Source: Anabaena sp. UHCC 0204
Lineage (GTDB): Bacteria; Cyanobacteriota; Cyanobacteriia; Cyanobacteriales; Nostocaceae
Length of the DNA: 64,000 bases
Direction of reading: 5' to 3'
Assembly (NCBI RefSeq): GCF_009711975.1
Contig: NZ_VIKW01000014.1
Coordinates: 60,953 to 124,952, forward strand
Below are positions 26,195-36,025 of this stretch, piece after piece. Positions within the stretch are counted from its first letter, which is position 1. Each line of letters opens with the position of its first letter. A model generated the notes under the pieces. That model worked only from the letters and a program-made list of their open reading frames with translations. It did no database searches and was not told the DNA's origin. The position numbers were made by a program, and so were the translations under genes.

Positions 26195-26941
26195 CTACCG
26201 GAAATTTGATGGTGCAAACAAATAACCAAAAATTGATCTTGCAACTTGGTTTTGTTGGTTGACTTCTAAACTGTTTGCTTGTTCTCTGGCAAAAATTACT
26301 TCTTGCATCAGTCTGTCTACTCTTCGCAGCAACTCATTTTGTCTAGCTTGAGAAATTGCTCCAGAAAACTTCACTGTTCGCCAATTTCCTTCAGGTATAT
26401 CTTCTGATGACTCTTTCACCTGTGCAGGATGTTCTTTTGTGGCTTCATACAGTACCACAGGTTTAACTATTCTCTTAGTTTTGGTGGTTAATTTTGGTTC
26501 AGTTGCAAAGCATTCTTGCTGCTGATCATAAACCCAAAATTCACTATTATCTAAAACTGGTAATGTGGTAACAAAGGTTTTGATATCAAGTAATTGCTTT
26601 TCTAAAAAGAGTAGATAGGAAACAGGAACTTGAGTTAAAATAGTTGTACCATCAACTACTATATCTGCTTTTGCTTGAGCGTTAGCCCAATCTTGGGTAG
26701 CACATAAATTAAATAATTCCGCACAAGCTTGTTCATATTGACTCAGCAAGTCTTCTGCTTTTATTTGTAATGTCTGATTTTCTGGAGGATAAACATAGCC
26801 ATCTTCAGCTACGGGACTAAATGTGCGGGAAATACCCTGAAACATGGGTCCTTTTTGAATTAGTTGATAAATAGTAGTTTTAGCTTTTGTGGCGTTAGAT
26901 TTCACAGTCTGTAAAACTGCTATGACTTGATTTAGTTTCAA
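26195..26941 (-). CDS. DUF7873-like protein, upstream of and overlapping the tRNA-like RNA
   Basis: A 248-residue soluble protein of unknown function. Segments KLNQVIAVLQTVKS, GISRTFSPVAEDG, ADIVVDGTTILTQVPVSYLLFLEKQLLDIKTF, LPVLDNSEFWVYD, GNWRTVKFSGAISQARQNELLRRVDRL and VIFAREQANSLEV resemble, from memory, a family widespread in actinobacteria and phages that I associate with DUF7873. It has no signal peptide or membrane helix; the C-terminal third is helical and charged. Its last codons form one arm of the outer helix of the downstream RNA, so mRNA and RNA are contiguous. A patchy family next to a tRNA mimic suggests a horizontally spread RNA-related module; the function is unknown. Confidence 0.6.
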   Translation of the reverse strand: MKLNQVIAVLQTVKSNATKAKTTIYQLIQKGPMFQGISRTFSPVAEDGYVYPPENQTLQIKAEDLLSQYEQACAELFNLCATQDWANAQAKADIVVDGTTILTQVPVSYLLFLEKQLLDIKTFVTTLPVLDNSEFWVYDQQQECFATEPKLTTKTKRIVKPVVLYEATKEHPAQVKESSEDIPEGNWRTVKFSGAISQARQNELLRRVDRLMQEVIFAREQANSLEVNQQNQVARSIFGYLFAPSNFR

Positions 26942-27175
26942 TTTTATATCCCCCTGATAAATAATTATGTATTACTATATTTCTAATGTACTACATGATT
27001 AATGGTTTGTCAAATTTATAGCCTAGATTTATCCGTGAGGTCAATCACAAATCCAAAATTGCCTGATACCAGCTTTCAAAGTTTGATGAATGAAGGCTGA
27101 GTGAATTGAGATTTCTGTTCCCTATTTATTCAAAGTCAGTTAAAATAATTAAATTGAGATATAGAACTCCTGATT

Positions 27176-29428
27176 ATGAATAATATATCACAAAATCAGT
27201 CTAACTCAGAAGCTGGTGGTGGTTTACCTGTAATTCAATATTGGGTAGAAAAAACTTTATCCCCCCAAGGGTTGAAATTATGGCAAACTCTCAATCATAA
27301 AAGTGCTTGTTTATCCTGTGCTTGGGGTACGGGTGGACAAAAAGGAGGCTTTGTAAATGAAGCGGGGGAATATTTACAACGTTGTGCAAAAAGTGTAGAA
27401 GCAATATCAGCCGAATTGCAACCAGGAATTAAACAAGATTTTTTTCAAAAATATAATATTAGTGAATTACAAAAACTGACTTCTCAAGAATGCGATAATT
27501 TAGGTAGATTAAGTTATCCTCTCATTCTCAAATCAGGTTCATCCCATTATCAACGGATTAGCTGGGAGGAAGTTTATCAAATTGCTACATCAGCCTTTAG
27601 TTTAGCACCAGAAAGAATAGCTAGTTACAGTTCTGGACGTTCATCTAATGAAGCTGCTTATTTATTACAATTATTAATGCGATCGCTTGGTAGTAATAAT
27701 CTAGCAGACTGTTCTGATTTATGTCACGCCCCCTCAACCGTTGGCTTAAAAAAAGTTTTCGGCTCAGGCACATCAATGGTAAGTTTAGAGAGCCTAAAAC
27801 ACAGTGATTGTGTGGTTTTAATTGGTTCTAACGCACCAGCAAACCATCCGCGATTGATGAACGAATTGATCCAATTGCGGTCAAGAGGCGGTAAAGTAAT
27901 TATTATTAATCCCCAAATAGAAATAGGTTTAGTTAAATTTGCCTCTCCTGCATTTCCCATCAAATCATTACTGACAGGTGGTTCAGATATATCTTCTTTA
28001 TATTTGCAACCAATTCCTGGTAGTGATGTCGCATTATTTGTGGGGTTACAAAAATCCCTCATTGAACAGAATTTAATCAAAACAAAATACCTAAAATCAT
28101 ATACAAAAGATTGGCAACAAATTATAGACTATGCCAAAAATACACCTTGGGAAAATATCACTAAAACCTGCGGTTTATCCCTAGAAGAAATCACAGCCAC
28201 AGCTTATATAATAGGTAAATCAGAAAGAGTAATTTTTGCTTGGGCTATGGGTGTAACCCAACAAGCAAACGGAGTTGATAATATATTTAGTATAGCAAAT
28301 ACAGCCTTAATTACAGGTAATGCCGGAAAAATTGGTGCGGGAACAATGCCTATTAGAGGACATTCCAACGTCCAAGGATTTGGTTCAATGGGTGTGACTG
28401 TTCACTTGCGAGCAGAAATCAAACAAGCACTATCTAAACTATTAGGAAAACCCCTCAGTGAAACACCTGGTTATCATACCCGTGATTTAATAGCAGCAGC
28501 AGAAATAGGAAAGATAGATACACTCTTTTGTTTAGGGGGAAATTTGTATGCAGCGAACCCAGATTTACAGCAAGCAAAACAAGCATTATCACAAATAGAA
28601 ACTATATTTTATATATCTACAAAACCGAACTTAGGACATTTTCACGGATTAGGAAAAACGCAAACTTTAATATTACCAGTTTTTAATAGATTTGAAAATC
28701 CTCATAAAACCACAACTGAATCAGGTAATAACTTTGTGAGGTTAAATGATGAAGGTAAAAGTCATTTACAACCCCATAATTCTGATTTGATTTCCGAAAT
28801 AGAATTAATTACAGAAATTGCTCATGGTTTACATGGTGAAAATCCGATAAATTGGCATAAATTACAAGATACAGTTTATGTGAGAGAATTAATTGCTAAA
28901 ACCATTCCTGGTTATGAAAAAATAGCTGATATTGATCAAACAAAAGAAGAATTTATCATTCCAGGACGGATTTTAGAAGAACCGAAATTTCCCACATCTG
29001 ATGGTAAAGCGCAGATGTTTGTTACACCTTTACCACAATTAACAATACCTAAAAAATCAGATTTTGGTGTTGAGGAAAATCAGCCAGGAATTGTATTGAT
29101 ATTGGGAACAGGACGCAGTTATGGACAACATAATACTGTAGTTTATCGCAGTGAAGATAAATATAGAAATATGCCCCATCGTCATTGTATTTTAATGAAT
29201 AGTTTGGATATTAAAAAAGCAGGATTTCAGGAACATCAACGAGTTATCGTTAAAGGAAATGCAGGGGAATTAGAGAATATTGAAATTATTTGTGGTGCGA
29301 TTCGTGAAGGTGTAGCTTTTATGTTTTATCCTGAAGCAAATATTTTATTTAAAGCAGAAATAGATCCAAAAAGTGGCACACCTGCCTATAAAAGAGTTCC
29401 GGTTTTTGTTTATAGTAAAACATCATAA
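27176..29428 (+). CDS. FdhF/YdeP family molybdopterin oxidoreductase
   Basis: A 750-residue molybdopterin-dependent enzyme of the formate-dehydrogenase-alpha-like YdeP group. An N-terminal Cys-containing segment (HKSACLSCAWGTGGQKGGF, about residues 42-60), the DLCHAPSTVGLKKVFGSGTS motif around 183-200, the MGVTQQANGVDNI and GNAGKIGAGTMPIRGHSNVQG cofactor motifs and the C-terminal MopB domain (LILGTGRSYGQHNTVVYRSEDKY) are present. Substrate is unknown for the group; an acid or redox stress role is reported for the E. coli relative. It is divergent from the DUF7873-like gene, with 234 bp between. Confidence 0.9.
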   Translation: MNNISQNQSNSEAGGGLPVIQYWVEKTLSPQGLKLWQTLNHKSACLSCAWGTGGQKGGFVNEAGEYLQRCAKSVEAISAELQPGIKQDFFQKYNISELQKLTSQECDNLGRLSYPLILKSGSSHYQRISWEEVYQIATSAFSLAPERIASYSSGRSSNEAAYLLQLLMRSLGSNNLADCSDLCHAPSTVGLKKVFGSGTSMVSLESLKHSDCVVLIGSNAPANHPRLMNELIQLRSRGGKVIIINPQIEIGLVKFASPAFPIKSLLTGGSDISSLYLQPIPGSDVALFVGLQKSLIEQNLIKTKYLKSYTKDWQQIIDYAKNTPWENITKTCGLSLEEITATAYIIGKSERVIFAWAMGVTQQANGVDNIFSIANTALITGNAGKIGAGTMPIRGHSNVQGFGSMGVTVHLRAEIKQALSKLLGKPLSETPGYHTRDLIAAAEIGKIDTLFCLGGNLYAANPDLQQAKQALSQIETIFYISTKPNLGHFHGLGKTQTLILPVFNRFENPHKTTTESGNNFVRLNDEGKSHLQPHNSDLISEIELITEIAHGLHGENPINWHKLQDTVYVRELIAKTIPGYEKIADIDQTKEEFIIPGRILEEPKFPTSDGKAQMFVTPLPQLTIPKKSDFGVEENQPGIVLILGTGRSYGQHNTVVYRSEDKYRNMPHRHCILMNSLDIKKAGFQEHQRVIVKGNAGELENIEIICGAIREGVAFMFYPEANILFKAEIDPKSGTPAYKRVPVFVYSKTS

Positions 29429-29438
29429 ATATCTTGTT

Positions 29439-29551
29439 ATCTCGTTCCCAGTCTCCAGACTGGGAATGCTATCAGGAGTCTCTGACTCTAGTTTAAAATA
29501 AAAGGCAGAGCCTTTTAACATTCATTCCCATACTCTGTATGGGAACGAGAT
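29439..29551. mobile_element. MITE-like inverted-repeat element
   Basis: Ends ATCTCGTTCCCA (29439-29450) and TGGGAACGAGAT (29540-29551) are perfect inverted repeats. Nested subterminal hairpins CCCAGTCTCCAGACTGGG and CCCATACTCTGTATGGG occur inside. There is no coding sequence. It lies between the oxidoreductase stop and the CRISPR array. Confidence 0.7.
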
Positions 29552-29587
29552 ATTTCTTTCATCTACTCCTGCACATATGCGAATCCC

Positions 29588-31289
29588 GTTTCAATCCCTA
29601 ATAGGGATTAGTGAAAATTGCAATATCTTTTGAGTAAATATCTGACGATTTGGCTGTAGCGGTTGTTTCAATCCCTAATAGGGATTAGTGAAAATTGCAA
29701 TTAATTTGAATAATTTAATGGAAATTGCGATCGCACGTTTCAATCCCTAATAGGGATTAGTGAAAATTGCAATGCACCGATTTTGGTGTTTGGAGTGGTC
29801 CGAATTTGAGTTTCAATCCCTAATAGGGATTAGTGAAAATTGCAATTCCTTTAATTCAGGAATCAACCTATCTTGAACTGTTTCAATCCCTAATAGGGAT
29901 TAGTGAAAATTGCAATCACCCATGAGTACATCCTAATGCAGGATTTATAACATAATGTTTCAATCCCTAATAGGGATTAGTGAAAATTGCAATTTAGTGT
30001 TACTACGGATAAATCCCAAACAAAAGAGGTTTCAATCCCTAATAGGGATTAGTGAAAATTGCAATCTCTTACGAGTATGATGATGTCCGAACTATAGCTC
30101 AGTTTCAATCCCTAATAGGGATTAGTGAAAATTGCAATAACATTTTAAAATTACTTCGCCATGAACTCATTGGTTTCAATCCCTAATAGGGATTAGTGAA
30201 AATTGCAATGCATTGTCCACCTCTTTAGCTCTTACTATTATAGTTTCAATCCCTAATAGGGATTAGTGAAAATTGCAATCTTGCTTATATAAATTCAGTA
30301 TAGTTTTATAGATTATGTTTCAATCCCTAATAGGGATTAGTGAAAATTGCAATCGTAGTTCCGCCGTCGAAATGAATCCCAAAATGTTTCAATCCCTAAT
30401 AGGGATTAGTGAAAATTGCAATTCTGTTGATATGTTTGCTATTCATGAAAAATTAAGTTTCAATCCCTAATAGGGATTAGTGAAAATTGCAATTTAGGCA
30501 GACTCTACCATTAGCTGTTTTAGTAGAGTTTCAATCCCTAATAGGGATTAGTGAAAATTGCAATTCTATCCAAATAGAGGAATTAAAATCAAAAGTCAAT
30601 AATCAGTTTCAATCCCTAATAGGGATTAGTGAAAATTGCAATTATTTTTTATGATGGCACTAAACTTATAGCCACAGTTTCAATCCCTAATAGGGATTAG
30701 TGAAAATTGCAATCTGTTTCCCAGCCTCCCCGACCTCTGGGAGGAAGGTTTCAATCCCTAATAGGGATTAGTGAAAATTGCAATATTATAGTCAGTCTTG
30801 GTGTGAGCCTTAGCGGAAGTTTCAATCCCTAATAGGGATTAGTGAAAATTGCAATAACTAAATGTAGATATCAAGCCTCATGTATTGAAAGTTTCAATCC
30901 CTAATAGGGATTAGTGAAAATTGCAATACCAAAGTTTGCGTCGAAAACCTACCCCAAGTTGTTTCAATCCCTAATAGGGATTAGTGAAAATTGCAATTTA
31001 GCTAGTGTGAGATAGTAAATAAGTCAAGGAAGTTTCAATCCCTAATAGGGATTAGTGAAAATTGCAATTATTCAAGCATTAACCAATCGAAAGCATGAGA
31101 TTACACTAGTTTCAATCCCTAATAGGGATTAGTGAAAATTGCAATACCCTTGACCATGCCAGTCACATTTTCAAACACAAAGTTTCAATCCCTAATAGGG
31201 ATTAGTGAAAATTGCAATTCAATTAAATCTGATAGAAGCCCCTCAAATGTCTGTTTCAATCCCTAATAGGGATTAGTGAAAATTGCAAT
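29588..31289 (-). CRISPR. CRISPR array, 24 repeats of 37 bp, no adjacent cas genes
   Basis: Twenty-four essentially identical 37-bp repeats (plus strand beginning GTTTCAATCCC and ending AAAATTGCAAT; internal palindrome AATCCCTAATAGGGATT) separated by 23 spacers of about 33-41 bp. The repeat ends in ATTGAAAC on the minus strand, the usual 8-nt handle of many cyanobacterial type I-D/III repeats, so transcription is probably from right to left with the leader at 31290-31690. First and last repeats are intact. No cas gene lies within about 25 kb on the left or 32 kb on the right, so processing enzymes must be encoded elsewhere. Confidence 0.98.
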
Positions 31290-31700
31290 AGCGGGGCGCT
31301 GAAAGCCTGAGTATATATAGTTTTCAAGGTTCGGTTGCGCGACTGATATCATAATAGTCCATTCCAGAAAAAGTGTCAAGAAGAAAAATAGCCGAAACTC
31401 TTACTGTGTAAGGTGCGCGAGAGTGTAGATAGAAAAAATCAGTCAAAGCCTTATGTAGATATAATTTCAGCCAAATTGAGAGAAAATGGATTTTTTACAC
31501 CCACCTCCTCGCGCACAAAACCAAAAAAAGAGTCTGATTTCGTAGTTACTCACCCCTGTTCCAAAATAAAACGGTGATCCGTCATAGCGATTTTAGAAAA
31601 TCATGAATATAAATAGTTGAGGAATATTTAAACCATGATACAACTAAATGCTTAGAACCACAAATTAACGTATAATATCACGTATTATCAACACCAAGTT
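31290..31700 (-). promoter_or_regulatory. Probable CRISPR leader
   Basis: A 411-bp gene-free region on the side where the repeat's ATTGAAAC handle predicts the leader. It contains an inverted repeat GTGCGCGAG (31413-31421) / CTCGCGCAC (31508-31516), AT-rich tracts, and the short palindrome ATAATATCACGTATTAT near 31672-31688. The right end borders the dnaE stop, so part may be the dnaE 3' region. Confidence 0.55.
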
Positions 31701-34334
31701 TTATGACAGCGGTAAACTTTCCACCTGTAACAAATCTAATCCTTGGGCAAAAATCTCATCAATAGGTAACATTTGCCCTTCTTCAGTCATAAATTTATGG
31801 TCTTTTGTAGCGCGAATAATTGCCCCATTTTCTAACAAATATTCATAAACTTCCTGTTGTCCACGATTATGCCATTGGGCAATTGATTGAGTGTAAAGCA
31901 TTCCATTACTATCAACAGTATAAACACTACATTCAACCTGTTTTTCAACAATTTCCCCAATTTGTAAAAAGCCATATTCAACAGTTAAAATTTCCGTATC
32001 ATAACTTAAACAATATTCCGCAAACTTCAACATATCCCCAAATAAATGTTCAGAAACTTGGGGTACTACACCGTTTTTTGCAGAACCATCAATAAAATTT
32101 TGCTTTTGTTTCTCCATTTCCGATACTTTCTTTTTACCCATAGCCCGACGGAGTAAATCAGCTTGTCCTAAACTATAACCAGCCATATCTTGAGCAATTT
32201 TCATAATTTGCTCTTGATAAACCATAATTCCGTAAGTTTCATTTAATATTGGTTCTAAAATTTGACTATCATATTCAATTTCCTCTCTACCATGTTTACG
32301 ATTAATAAATTTAGGAATTAGTCCTGCATCTAAAGGACCGGGGCGATAAAGTGCCAGAATAGAAGAAATATCTTCAATATTGGAAGGTTTCAAATCTCGA
32401 ACTATCTGTTTCATTCCAGAAGATTCTAATTGAAATATCCCTTCTAAATCACCAGCTTCTAATAATGAATAAGCTTTAGCGACATCTTTGGGTAAGCTGG
32501 TATGTTCACCTTTGGATAATATTTTTTGGGCTTTTCTTTCCTGTCCTGTAATTTCATCAGGATCTATACGATATCCTTTACTTTGTTCAATTAAATCAAT
32601 GGTTTTTTGAATTAGGGTTAAATTACGCAAACCCAAAAAGTCCATTTTTAATAATCCCAATGATTCCAAATCTTCCATGAAATATTGAGTAATTACAGAA
32701 CCATCATTATTGCGTTGGAGGGGAACAAGTTCATCTAATGGTTCTGCGGAAATAACCACACCAGCAGCATGAACACCAAAGGTTTTGTTAGTTCCTTCAA
32801 TTCGCATGGCCATATCAATCCAGCGCCTTACATGAGGTTCATTATCATATTTGGCTTTGAATTCTGGTTCAGGAGTTTCATCGGAAATCATCACTTTCAG
32901 CTTAGTGGGTTTACCTCGCACCACTGGAATCATTTTCGCCATTTTGTCAGATTCACCATAGGGAATATCCAACACTCTAGCCACATCTTTTAACACTGCT
33001 TTTGATGTCAGACGGTTAAAAGTAATAATTTGGGCAACTCTATCCACACCATATTTATTAGTTACATAATCAATGACTTGATCGCGTTTATCAATGCAAA
33101 AATCCGTATCAATATCAGGCATTGATTTCCGTTCAGGATTCAGGAATCTTTCAAATAGTAAACCATGATGTACGGGATCAATATTCGTAATTTTCATGGC
33201 ATAAGCTACTAAAGAACCAGCAGCAGAACCCCGTCCTGGACCAACAGGAATATTATTATCTCGTGCGAATTTGATGTAGTCCCACACTACTAAAAAGTAG
33301 GTAGAAAATCCCATCTTTTGAATCATTTTTAATTCATATTCCAATCTTTCTTTATAGACTGGATCTACTTCATTGCGAGATTTGCGATGTAATCTTTCTA
33401 AAAGTCCTTCCCAAGCAACTTCTTCTGCATAAGTATCCGCAGTATGTCCTGAAGGGATTGTGGGTGTAGGAATTTGCGGATCACCCATAATATGATAAGG
33501 TTCAACTTTATCAGCAATTTCTTCTGTTGTGGCTATGGCTTCAGCGATGACATCATCGGTTAAATGGTCACGGAATAACTGTTGCATTTCTTCGGCAGAT
33601 TTGAGGTATTCTGTGCCGCTATACCGCATTCTTTTATCTTCACTAATTAGTTTACCTGTTTGAATACAGAGTAAGGCATCATGGGATTCTACATCAAAGC
33701 AGGAGATAAAATGAGAGTCATTTGTAGCAATAAATTTAATTCCTAATTCCCGTGCAATTTTGACGATTTCTACATTCACAATTCGGTCTTCTTGTGAACC
33801 ATGATCTTGAATTTCTAAATAGAAATCTTCACCAAATACTTCTTTATACCATTTGGCAACTTTTCTGGCTGCATCTGGACGATTACTCAGAATTGCTTGG
33901 GGAATTTCTCCACCTAAACAAGCACTGGTGACTATTAAGCCTTCACGGTATTGTTTGAGTAAATCTTTGTTAATACAAGGACGGGAAAAAATGCCTTTAC
34001 CTTGTACTCCTTGGAGGTGAGAAATGGTGGTAATTTTAACTAAGTTTTTATAGCCTTGTGTGTTTTTAGCTAATACGACTTGATGATATTTAGGACGACG
34101 TTCTTGTTTGTCAATCTCACCATTGAGAATATACATTTCATTGCCAATTATTGGCTTGACGTTCTTGTTACGACAGATTTTAATCAGTTCAACTGCGCCA
34201 TACATGACACCATGATCTGTGAGGGCGATCGCTTTCATCCCTAATGCGATCGCTCTATCTACTAATTCTGGTAGTTGACTAGCCCCATCAAGCAAGCTGT
34301 AATCGCTGTGAATATGTAAAGGAACAAATGACAT
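31701..34334 (-). CDS. dnaE-N: DNA polymerase III alpha subunit, N-terminal part with split-intein N half
   Basis: An 877-residue polypeptide. Residues 1-774 are the N-terminal extein of the replicative polymerase: PHP domain from [20 protein letters not shown], polymerase active-site segment [19 protein letters not shown] and [15 protein letters not shown]. From Cys775 (KFAEY then [14 protein letters not shown]) begins the N half of the cyanobacterial DnaE split intein. The C-terminal half must be encoded elsewhere and the protein joined by trans-splicing. The domain boundary is the usual 774-residue one. The gene lies between the CRISPR leader and a kinase pseudogene. Confidence 0.97.
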   Translation of the reverse strand: MSFVPLHIHSDYSLLDGASQLPELVDRAIALGMKAIALTDHGVMYGAVELIKICRNKNVKPIIGNEMYILNGEIDKQERRPKYHQVVLAKNTQGYKNLVKITTISHLQGVQGKGIFSRPCINKDLLKQYREGLIVTSACLGGEIPQAILSNRPDAARKVAKWYKEVFGEDFYLEIQDHGSQEDRIVNVEIVKIARELGIKFIATNDSHFISCFDVESHDALLCIQTGKLISEDKRMRYSGTEYLKSAEEMQQLFRDHLTDDVIAEAIATTEEIADKVEPYHIMGDPQIPTPTIPSGHTADTYAEEVAWEGLLERLHRKSRNEVDPVYKERLEYELKMIQKMGFSTYFLVVWDYIKFARDNNIPVGPGRGSAAGSLVAYAMKITNIDPVHHGLLFERFLNPERKSMPDIDTDFCIDKRDQVIDYVTNKYGVDRVAQIITFNRLTSKAVLKDVARVLDIPYGESDKMAKMIPVVRGKPTKLKVMISDETPEPEFKAKYDNEPHVRRWIDMAMRIEGTNKTFGVHAAGVVISAEPLDELVPLQRNNDGSVITQYFMEDLESLGLLKMDFLGLRNLTLIQKTIDLIEQSKGYRIDPDEITGQERKAQKILSKGEHTSLPKDVAKAYSLLEAGDLEGIFQLESSGMKQIVRDLKPSNIEDISSILALYRPGPLDAGLIPKFINRKHGREEIEYDSQILEPILNETYGIMVYQEQIMKIAQDMAGYSLGQADLLRRAMGKKKVSEMEKQKQNFIDGSAKNGVVPQVSEHLFGDMLKFAEYCLSYDTEILTVEYGFLQIGEIVEKQVECSVYTVDSNGMLYTQSIAQWHNRGQQEVYEYLLENGAIIRATKDHKFMTEEGQMLPIDEIFAQGLDLLQVESLPLS
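31704..32012 (-). other. DnaE split intein, N-terminal half (103 residues)
   Basis: Intein block A starts with the nucleophile Cys ([20 protein letters not shown]) and block B is [14 protein letters not shown] with the TxxH motif. The half ends [20 protein letters not shown] plus one Ser, as expected for the 102-residue class that splices with a separately encoded C half of about 35 residues. There is no homing endonuclease. Confidence 0.97.
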
Positions 34335-34378
34335 ATTAGTATTTGGTAAAGTAACGGAATTTTATATTAACAACTTGA

Positions 34379-35361
34379 TCAACCAGAAAGATCAAAAGGA
34401 GAATCTGTATCAATGGTTTCTAACTTAGATAATATTTTAGATTTAATTTTTTCATATTCTTTTTTCAACAAATTTTTACTAATCTGAGGATCTGTTGATG
34501 AATTGGAAAAACTACTAGCTTGCAGCCATTCTTGTAATCGTTCACGTTGAGCAGGTGCAATACTTGACGGCAATATATGAGTACAAGGATTAGGAGTTTC
34601 TTTGGCAAAGAATAATAAACGATATTGACCAGTATTTTGTAATAACCGCGTAATTTCTTGACCAAAACTAGTCTTGAGATCCAAATAGTAAGGCAACCAT
34701 TTAGCACCATGCTGACGGGTATAAATAACTGTAATCCATAACACTACTGGATGGGGAGAAGAAATAAATAAAAATTGATTGTAGCGAGTACAAACTAAAC
34801 GTTTTTGAATTTCTTGTTGGGGTAACATTACCCAAAGTGCGGGTAACAGATTTTTGTTGTGGTAAATAGGTTGAATAAACCAAAACTAGGATCTTGAATC
34901 ACCATAATATTACTAGGTTTAATATCACGATGAATGATTGGACAAATTTTTCCATCTACAATAATACCTTCATGAGCGCACTGTAATCCCAGCCCAATCT
35001 GTCTGGCCATGCTCAGAAATCTAGGTAAGGTCAGAATTTGCTTGCGAATTATATTACTCAAGCTTTGTCCTTGTAGATATTCCATCACATAGTATGTTTC
35101 ATTTACGCCATAATCCATCACTCGGACAATATGGATACTTTTTTGACCTAGTAAAGCGCAAGTTTTTGCTTCTCGTTCAAATCGGTCTTGCAAGCGCATT
35201 TTTTCGTTTTGGACTGATAGAGACAAAAACTTAACAGCAACGGGGACACCGCCCAACAAAGTATCCTTAGCACAATAAACTCGTCCCATTGCTCCAGTAC
35301 CAATTAGTTCTTGTATGTGGTAGCGGTTTCCGAGTAAGCGACCAATGTTGGGGTCTGACAT
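34379..35361 (-). pseudogene. Serine/threonine protein kinase gene with internal deletion and frameshift
   Basis: The first 160 residues are a Hanks-type kinase N-lobe and catalytic loop: RYHIQELIGTGAMGRVYCAKD (Gly loop), AVKFL Lys, VMEYLQGQSL hinge and IIHRDIKPSNIMV. After QDPSFG, where relatives continue into ELVKVLDFGIAK, the frame goes to LFNLFTTTKICYPHFG and stops at 34828-34830. A second frame starts in the overlapping TAATG and encodes 149 residues (LPQQEIQKRLVCTRYNQFLF) that resemble the C-terminal region of the same kinases. One extra A in the AAAAA run near 34850 would join both frames as TTTKNLLPALWVMLPQQEIQ. The DFG region and C-lobe are missing. Inactive as a kinase. Confidence 0.75.
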
Positions 35362-35740
35362 AGAAAAAATTCGACTCCAATGTTTAACAATTCAGAGGAC
35401 AATTTTGTGGGTTCTGTTTACATAGATGGGATATATTAAGAGATGAAGTCTAGATCAGACAACGGTTTCCAAGCTAATTATCCCTTTTTTGAGTAGATTT
35501 ACGCAAGATACTCAATCCTACCCATATATTTACGTAAAATTGATTAATCCGCATTGAGTACATTTCTACTACTAAAGGTTACTATACTTTTGTGCTTGAA
35601 TTAAAAGCACATTAAGGGCTGGCTTTTTGCCCACCCCATAAGAGTTACACTACATAATCAGATTTTTACCTTAGCACAAAGGAGCAGAGGCCAGTCCGCA
35701 AGGAGTAAGTGCGAAATATTCTTCTTCCTTCTGACTCCTG

Positions 35741-35872
35741 TAGGGGCGAAGCATTCAGGTGATAAATTATCGGTTTTTCCCAAGTAGGGGCGAAGCATTC
35801 GGACGATAAATTATCGGTTTTTCCCTTGTAGGGGCGAAGCATTCGGGCGATAATTTATCGGTTTTTCCCAAG
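35741..35872. repeat. Tandem repeat A, three 44-bp units
   Basis: Units begin TAGGGGCGAAGCATTCGG at 35741, 35785 and 35829, each followed by GATAAATTATCGGTTTTTCCC. The ATAAATTATCG part is itself palindromic. Units differ at only a few positions. Confidence 0.9.
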
Positions 35873-35890
35873 TTTATTTTCCGAATGCTT

Positions 35891-36025
35891 CGCCCTTACA
35901 CCGAATGCTGATGCTTCCAGCCCCCGTTAGGGATACGCCCTTACACCGAATGCTGATGCTTCCAGCCCCCGTTAGGGATACGCCCTTACACCAAATGCTG
36001 ATGCTTCCAGTCCCGTCAGGGATAC
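35891..36025. repeat. Tandem repeat B, three 45-bp units
   Basis: Units begin CGCCCTTACACCGAATGCTG at 35891, 35936 and 35981 and end CCGTTAGGGATA. The segment CCGAATGCTTCGCCC just before is the inverse of the start of repeat A (GGGCGAAGCATTCGG), so the two arrays face each other as a large imperfect inverted repeat. Confidence 0.9.

Larger units (their letters stand above)
25796..26206 (-). ncRNA. Structured RNA with two tandem permuted tRNA-like domains
   Basis: Minus strand, starting inside the last codons of the DUF7873-like gene and ending at the terminator. Two tRNA-like domains (26081-26157 and 25917-25988) each read 3' half, 11-nt linker, 5' half. Flanks are mutually complementary: AATTTCCGGT (26206-26197) with ACCGGAAATT (25892-25883) encloses both; TTGGAG (26187-26182) with CTCCAA (26044-26039), AAATTT (26178-26173) with AAATTT (26065-26060) and GTGTC (26165-26161) with GACAC (26080-26076) extend the first domain; TCTGTA with TACAGA extends the second. 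No anticodon loop can be assembled. I see this pairing directly; transcription and processing are inferred. It is not a normal tRNA pair, because the conventional order gives no acceptor stem. Confidence 0.75.

Noticed and set aside
25796..26206. Group I intron-containing tRNA or tmRNA
   Set aside because: The intervening pieces are too short for a group I intron and lack its core motifs. Both domains have full D-arms and two copies occur, unlike tmRNA.
29429..29587. CRISPR leader on the left side of the array
   Set aside because: The ATTGAAAC handle orientation predicts the leader on the right, and the left flank is occupied by a MITE-like element.
31820..32095. Plus-strand ORF opposite the DnaE intein
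   Set aside because: It is the antisense shadow of dnaE-N.
34701..34883. Third minus-strand frame across the kinase junction
   Set aside because: It is a shadow frame; the other two frames carry the recognisable kinase sequence.
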